Below, piece by piece: positions 6,899 through 10,207 of a stretch of 10,207 nt of DNA. The notes beneath the pieces are model-generated. The model did not search any database. It was not told where the DNA came from and worked only from the letters and a program-made list of their open reading frames with translations. Position numbers and translations under genes: made by a program. This DNA comes from Gammaproteobacteria bacterium UBA3532 (GTDB lineage Bacteria; Pseudomonadota; Gammaproteobacteria; Enterobacterales; UBA3532). The stretch lies in contig DFOV01000309.1 in assembly GCA_002376965.1 (NCBI GenBank), forward strand, positions 18,335 through 28,541, given 5' to 3'. Position 1 is the stretch's first letter, and each line of letters starts with the position of its first letter.

Positions 6899-6927
6899 TT
6901 TGGAACGCATGAATCGACTGGTATACA
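6899..6927 (+). promoter_or_regulatory. Candidate promoter for the exported six-cysteine protein
   Basis: TTGGAA (6900-6905) and TATACA (6922-6927) are spaced by 16 bases, each with four of six matches to the sigma70 consensus. Transcription would begin near 6934, about 29 bases before the ATG at 6963. This agrees with that start rather than the TTG at 6900. Confidence 0.3.
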
Positions 6928-6962
6928 GTATATGCTTGGATACTCAAAATTACCCAAAGCCC

Positions 6963-7796
6963 ATGAAAAAACTCATAGCCAGCTCAATACTTCTTAGTTT
7001 GAGCACATCGACCTTTGGTTTTTGCCCTGATAGTGCGACTAACCCCTATGAATCGGCCTATTGCAAAATTGCTGCAGAGCATACCAATATCCCACTCCCC
7101 AGTGAGCGCGACTTTCAAGCCAACAACCCCAAAGTTCAATACTTACTGATTAAACGCCATGCTAAAAAAGCAGGTATCGCACTAAGCAAACCCCAGTCGT
7201 TAAACAAAGCTAAACCGAAACCCAGATCGAGGGTGGTAAAAACTAATCCGCCTCCATCTCCGTCTCAATCTGAAAGCCAGCCTGTCATTAATACAACAAT
7301 AACATCCAGCGCGGTTGCCATTCCATTTGAAACGATATCGCCGCGCTGCCAACGCCACAATACACGCATTACCTGCAATGACTTGCGCTACCAACTCCAG
7401 CGCGGACGCTCAATAGCCCAGATAACAGACACAGCACTGGCTTCTAATAACCAGCTGCTATTTCCGACCTATCAAGGACAATCCAAATCCAGCTATTTGA
7501 AACAAACCTACGCCCTCTATCTCGAAAAAATGCGCTCCATCGGCCTCGATAGCAAAACCATGACATTCTCCAAGTTTGCCAGTGCTTTCGAAAATTATGA
7601 TGCTTCACAAGGCCTTTTCAGCGAACGCTTCTCCACCATGTTTGACTATCTGAAACGTGACCGTCGCAATGCTCCAGGCCATCCGGGCGGCAGTGCACCG
7701 CAAAATATCGCTAAAGCTCAATGCTATCAGGTTCAACAATCGATGGTCGTGTGTGATGAAAAAGGCAGCAATTATCTGTTTGTTGCAGAGGGGTAA
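6963..7796 (+). CDS. Sec-exported protein with six cysteines, function unknown
   Basis: This 277-residue protein starts with a clear signal peptide, MKKLIASSILLSLSTSTFG, with likely cleavage near residue 19-20. A longer frame from TTG at 6900 would put 21 extra residues before the signal peptide, so I take the ATG at 6963, although its Shine-Dalgarno is poor. The mature protein has an N-terminal part (to about 80), a Pro/Ser/Lys-rich linker (about 81-105), a helical middle (about 145-235) and a short C-terminal beta segment. Its six cysteines fall into three close pairs: 21/34, 129/138 and 254/264. This suggests three local disulfides formed in the periplasm or outside the cell. I recognise no enzymatic motif. 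The stop codon is immediately followed by the long inverted repeat at 7798. Confidence 0.75.
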   Translation: MKKLIASSILLSLSTSTFGFCPDSATNPYESAYCKIAAEHTNIPLPSERDFQANNPKVQYLLIKRHAKKAGIALSKPQSLNKAKPKPRSRVVKTNPPPSPSQSESQPVINTTITSSAVAIPFETISPRCQRHNTRITCNDLRYQLQRGRSIAQITDTALASNNQLLFPTYQGQSKSSYLKQTYALYLEKMRSIGLDSKTMTFSKFASAFENYDASQGLFSERFSTMFDYLKRDRRNAPGHPGGSAPQNIAKAQCYQVQQSMVVCDEKGSNYLFVAEG

Positions 7797-7797
7797 A

Positions 7798-7915
7798 TCA
7801 TTGTTAGTAGTAGGGAGTTTCTTGGGCAAAACGCCGTAAAATCTTCCCTGATGGCTTCACTGCCGCATCCCTGCGGCAGACATTTGCTTCAGAAACTCCC
7901 TACTACTAACAATGA
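7798..7915. repeat. 118-bp palindromic element with perfect 25-bp inverted ends (MITE- or REP-like)
   Basis: The left arm 7798-7822 (TCATTGTTAGTAGTAGGGAG...) is exactly complementary to the right arm 7891-7915. After one mismatch the stem continues (7824-7830 with 7883-7889, five Watson-Crick and two G-T pairs), giving about 32 paired positions. The remaining loop holds a second perfect hairpin at 7860-7879. No T-tract follows, so it is not a standard terminator. No clear target-site duplication and no transposase ORF are seen. It could be a non-autonomous mobile element, a REP-type repeat or a strong mRNA 3'-end structure. Confidence 0.65.
7860..7879. repeat. Nested 8-bp hairpin inside the palindromic element
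   Basis: CTGCCGCA and TGCGGCAG are perfect complements around a four-base loop, TCCC. This GC-rich hairpin would form the tip of the larger structure when that region is single-stranded. Confidence 0.7.
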
Positions 7916-8050
7916 CTCTACGGAAATAATATTGATTACACTGAAACAGAAGCCAGATAGCGACAAGACAACTGGTGATACACCAATATTCAGTCTACCT
8001 TAATAATAGCCCCCCAATAATCCCTGCTGCTGTAATCAAGGAATCGAACC
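7916..8050 (+). other. Leader region upstream of the protease, no firm promoter
   Basis: No convincing paired -35/-10 was found. TGTAAT at 8031-8036 is a good -10-like hexamer but lacks a suitable -35. A 13-base palindrome, TGGTG-ATA-CACCA, lies at 7973-7985 and could be a minor operator. No ORF of note is present. Confidence 0.35.
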
Positions 8051-8060
8051 GGAGCGAAAT

Positions 8061-9269
8061 ATGAAACGACGAATACTCTCAACCTGTGCCGTGCTGTTCA
8101 CCGGCCTATTAACCACACATAGCCTTATGGCTGACACCCGCATCGTTGGTGGCAGCGATGCCGATGCCAGTAAATGGCCCTTTATTGCGGCAATCGTTAG
8201 CGCGGGACAAACCCCATCGGAAGGCCACTTCTGCGGTGGTAGCTTGATTAGGGAAGATGTAGTTTTAACGGCCGCCCACTGTATTGATGGCTCGTCCGCC
8301 TCCAGTATGGATGTGTGGCTAGGCGTGTACAAACGCAGCACTGCCGAAACCGATGGAGAAAAACGTACGGTATCAAGAGTGGTCATGCACAGTGGTTACA
8401 ACAACAACACCAATGAAAATGACATGGCGCTGCTTTTCTTAAGCGAACCATCTACTTATCCTACCGTACCTCTGTTTACCGATGCTATTGGCGCACTTCA
8501 GGCAGGCGACCTATTCAGTGTCGCTGGCTGGGGCACTTTATCCTCAGGCGGTAGTCAACCGGATACATTACAAAGTGTTGACGTTCCACATGTTACTAAC
8601 GATGTCTGCTCTGCGGCACTAAACGGTGGTATTACCGACGACATGCTATGCGCAGGCTTGGCAGAAGGCGGTAAAGATTCCTGCCAGGGCGATAGTGGTG
8701 GACCACTCGTTTTTGACGTTAATGGCACCATTTATCAAACTGGAGTGGTCAGCTGGGGCATTGGATGCGCCGATCCTGAGCAATATGGCGTCTATGCCAG
8801 GGTTTCTCATTTTGAATCGTGGATTGATTCGGCGCTCAACCCTCCACCACCAGGCCCCACCCGCGCGATCAACTTTGAGAGCGGCGACTTCAGTCAGGAA
8901 AATTTCACCTTTTCCGGCGACTTGCCTTGGGAGATCACAAGCGCCGCCTCACATTCACCGGACTTCAGTATTACCAGCCCTGAAGCTCTGACAGATAGCC
9001 AGTCTTCGGAGGTTAACCTGGAAACGGAAGTTGCCGCAGGCCAGATGTCTTTCTGGTTACGGGTCAGCTCTGAACAGGGATGGGATTTTCTTGAGTTTGC
9101 TGTCGATGATGGTGTAGTAAGCCAATGGAGTGGCGATATAGGATGGATGGAATTCAGCCACCCAGTGACAGAAGGCATGCATAAATTCACTTGGCGCTAC
9201 ATTAAAGATGATTCAGAAAGCGCTGGCGACGACAGGGCCTGGATCGATGATATAGCCACTCCCCATTGA
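8061..9269 (+). CDS. Secreted trypsin-like serine protease (S1 family) with beta-sandwich C-terminal domain
   Basis: This is a 402-residue protein. A signal peptide (1 to about 24, ending 'SLMA') is followed by DTR and the mature start IVGG at residue 28, so the activation peptide may be only three residues. The catalytic triad is His73 (TAAHC), Asp121 (NDMALL) and Ser212 (GDSGGP). Asp206, six residues before the serine, corresponds to Asp189 of trypsin and predicts cleavage after Arg or Lys. The cysteine pairs 58/74, 183/197 and 208/236 match conserved trypsin disulfides. A PPPPG linker (261-265) leads to a domain (about 268-400) with 'FWLRVSSEQGWDFLEF' and 'WRYIKDD...AWIDDI', as in beta-sandwich adhesion modules of secreted bacterial proteins. 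GGAG at 8051-8054 precedes the ATG. The stop falls just after 'WIDDIATP', and the +1 frame runs straight into FG-GAP-like repeats, so the gene is probably truncated by a frameshift. Confidence 0.9.
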   Translation: MKRRILSTCAVLFTGLLTTHSLMADTRIVGGSDADASKWPFIAAIVSAGQTPSEGHFCGGSLIREDVVLTAAHCIDGSSASSMDVWLGVYKRSTAETDGEKRTVSRVVMHSGYNNNTNENDMALLFLSEPSTYPTVPLFTDAIGALQAGDLFSVAGWGTLSSGGSQPDTLQSVDVPHVTNDVCSAALNGGITDDMLCAGLAEGGKDSCQGDSGGPLVFDVNGTIYQTGVVSWGIGCADPEQYGVYARVSHFESWIDSALNPPPPGPTRAINFESGDFSQENFTFSGDLPWEITSAASHSPDFSITSPEALTDSQSSEVNLETEVAAGQMSFWLRVSSEQGWDFLEFAVDDGVVSQWSGDIGWMEFSHPVTEGMHKFTWRYIKDDSESAGDDRAWIDDIATPH

Positions 9270-9270
9270 T
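9256..9270 (+). other. Probable frameshift joining the protease and the repeat ORF
   Basis: In the protease frame the end reads ACT CCC CAT TGA. Skipping one C in the run 9261-9264 gives CCC ATT GAT ACG, that is '...IATP-IDTSVRYDQNGDGKAD', which continues into the repeat ORF. The downstream frame is open from 9256, just after a TAG at 9253-9255. It therefore overlaps the end of the protease and could be one gene with it. Confidence 0.65.
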
Positions 9271-9285
9271 ACGTCCGTTCGTTAC

Positions 9286-10170
9286 GATCAAAATGGCGAT
9301 GGTAAAGCCGACATTATGTGGCGCAGTATGGTGTCAGGACAAAACTGGTATTACGCGATGAACGGCCACCTGATCGCCGATAGCAAACCCGTCAATATTG
9401 TTAACGATCCATGGCGCATGATTGGCAGGGGCGATTTTAACGGTGATGGCAAAGGCGACATGCTATGGCGCAACGACAACACTGGACATAACTATATGTA
9501 TTTAATGGATGGCAATACCATCAGTTCAGGCAAAGTTATCAATACAGTACCTGTTGGCGATTGGGACATCATATCGATCGGCGATTACAACGGTGATGGC
9601 AAAGACGACATGCTATGGAGAAACAGCGCTACTGGCGTGATATGGCAATACCAAATGGATGGATTCTCGATTGTTGGCAGCCAGCAAGTAGCCAAAATCA
9701 CCGATTCAGGCTGGCAAGTCATTGGGTCGCCCGATCTAAATGGCGATAACAAAGCCGATATCCTATTGCGCCATAGCGGCACCGGTGTTGTCTGGAAATA
9801 CATCATGAATGGTCATGTCATTACTGGCAGCGACAAGCTAATGAGCGCAGGCATTGAATGGCAGCTGGTAATAACCGGTGATTTTGATGGCGATGGGGAC
9901 GCTGATATTTTATGGCGCAATACCACCGATGGCAGAAACTATGTTTATCTGTTAGACGCAGGCGTCGTCAACTGGAGTGCTCGCGGCCTCATTAGCCAGT
10001 TTGCCGACCAAAACTGGCAAGCCGTGATGGCTGGCGATTTCGACGGAGATGGCGACGACGATATTTTATGGCGTCACTTTGGTGATGGCCGAAACTATAT
10101 GTATCTGATGAATGGAACCAGCTACGTCGGCAAACTGGTCAATACCGTCGCTGACTTAACCTGGGTTCCT
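9286..10170 (+). repeat. Six tandem FG-GAP-like coding repeats, about 150-bp period
   Basis: The units are spaced 49 to 52 codons apart. Two neighbouring copies, 9430-9468 and 9580-9618, are nearly identical at the DNA level and exactly 150 bases apart. This points to a fairly recent internal duplication. Confidence 0.75.
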
Positions 10171-10179
10171 GTTAAGTAA
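9316..10179 (+). CDS. FG-GAP/VCBS-like repeat protein, probable 3' part of the split protease gene
   Basis: This frame encodes Asp-rich calcium-loop repeats of the D-x-[ND]-G-D type, each followed by '[AD]D[IM]LWR' and about 35 residues ending in a 'W-x-[VI]' strand. Loops start at residues 40, 90, 140, 189 and 241 of the ATG-initiated form. A further loop, DQNGDGKAD, lies upstream of that ATG at 9286-9312. With the closing strand 'LTWVPVK' this gives six units, consistent with a six- or seven-bladed beta-propeller that binds calcium outside the cell. The ATG at 9316 lies inside the first repeat, has no Shine-Dalgarno and would cut that blade in half. Together with the open overlap with the protease, this shows that it is not a natural independent start. 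Such propellers in secreted proteins usually serve in binding or adhesion. The stop is TAA at 10177. Confidence 0.75.
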   Translation: MWRSMVSGQNWYYAMNGHLIADSKPVNIVNDPWRMIGRGDFNGDGKGDMLWRNDNTGHNYMYLMDGNTISSGKVINTVPVGDWDIISIGDYNGDGKDDMLWRNSATGVIWQYQMDGFSIVGSQQVAKITDSGWQVIGSPDLNGDNKADILLRHSGTGVVWKYIMNGHVITGSDKLMSAGIEWQLVITGDFDGDGDADILWRNTTDGRNYVYLLDAGVVNWSARGLISQFADQNWQAVMAGDFDGDGDDDILWRHFGDGRNYMYLMNGTSYVGKLVNTVADLTWVPVK

Positions 10180-10207
10180 CCGCGACTCATCCAACCCTTT
10201 CATCCAA

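Noticed and set aside
6900..6962. TTG start at 6900 for the exported protein
   Set aside because: It would place 21 residues before a clear signal peptide. The ATG at 6963 gives a standard export signal.
7901..7909. TACTAAC, identical to the yeast intron branch site
   Set aside because: It is a short chance match inside a bacterial inverted repeat, with no splice sites or intron context.
7798..7915. Possible integron attC site because of the long inverted structure ending in TAAC/GTTA-like bases
   Set aside because: The ends read GTTAG...CTAAC, the opposite orientation to attC (AAC...GTT). No integrase or cassette array is present, and the stem is too perfect.
8041..8056. GAATCGAACC, like the reverse of a tRNA T-arm
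   Set aside because: No acceptor, D or anticodon stems can be folded around it, and it is the leader of the protease gene.

Overview
The window reads as chromosomal DNA from a free-living, probably marine or aquatic, Gammaproteobacterium. This is an inference from moderate base composition, Shine-Dalgarno-led genes, a soluble multi-PAS chemoreceptor, a secreted trypsin-like protease and Asp-rich FG-GAP/VCBS-type repeats. No species is assigned. No tRNA, rRNA, CRISPR array, transposase or phage gene was found.

Region 1 (1-2933, + strand) is a compact cluster. It holds the 3' end of a GH25-type lysozyme, then a MurE-like Mur ligase starting nine bases after the lysozyme stop codon, then a PLP enzyme of the cystathionine beta-synthase/cysteine synthase fold. 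The set lies outside the usual division/cell-wall (dcw) gene order. It links a muramidase, an amino-acid ligase acting on UDP-MurNAc peptides and an enzyme that makes or remodels an amino acid. This is the best candidate in the window for an undescribed pathway.

Region 2 (3068-5479, - strand) is one large cytoplasmic methyl-accepting chemotaxis protein. It has four tandem PAS domains at an exact 122-residue period and a HAMP-like linker, but no membrane segment. It converges with region 1 and diverges from the gene at 5604.

Region 3 (5604-6799) carries three small genes. One is a membrane-anchored protein whose soluble part resembles the C-terminal Tudor-like domain of UvrD/PcrA helicases. 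One is a GNAT acetyltransferase on the - strand, with its start revised to a GTG. The third is a two-helix membrane protein. The last two diverge from a short intergenic region with two perfect palindromes sharing the core GACAT-N3-ATGTC. On the + strand these cover the -35 and -10 elements of a good sigma70-type promoter.

Region 4 (6963-10179, + strand) is secretion-related. A Sec-exported protein with six cysteines comes first. A 118-bp element follows it, bounded by perfect 25-bp inverted repeats around a nested hairpin. Then comes a trypsin-family protease with a beta-sandwich C-terminal domain, directly followed in the +1 frame by six FG-GAP/VCBS-like repeats. The repeat frame is open across the protease stop codon, and the repeats have no start signal of their own. 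The two ORFs are therefore most likely one protease-propeller gene split by a one-base shift at CCCC (9261-9264), through mutation, sequencing error or, less likely, programmed frameshifting.
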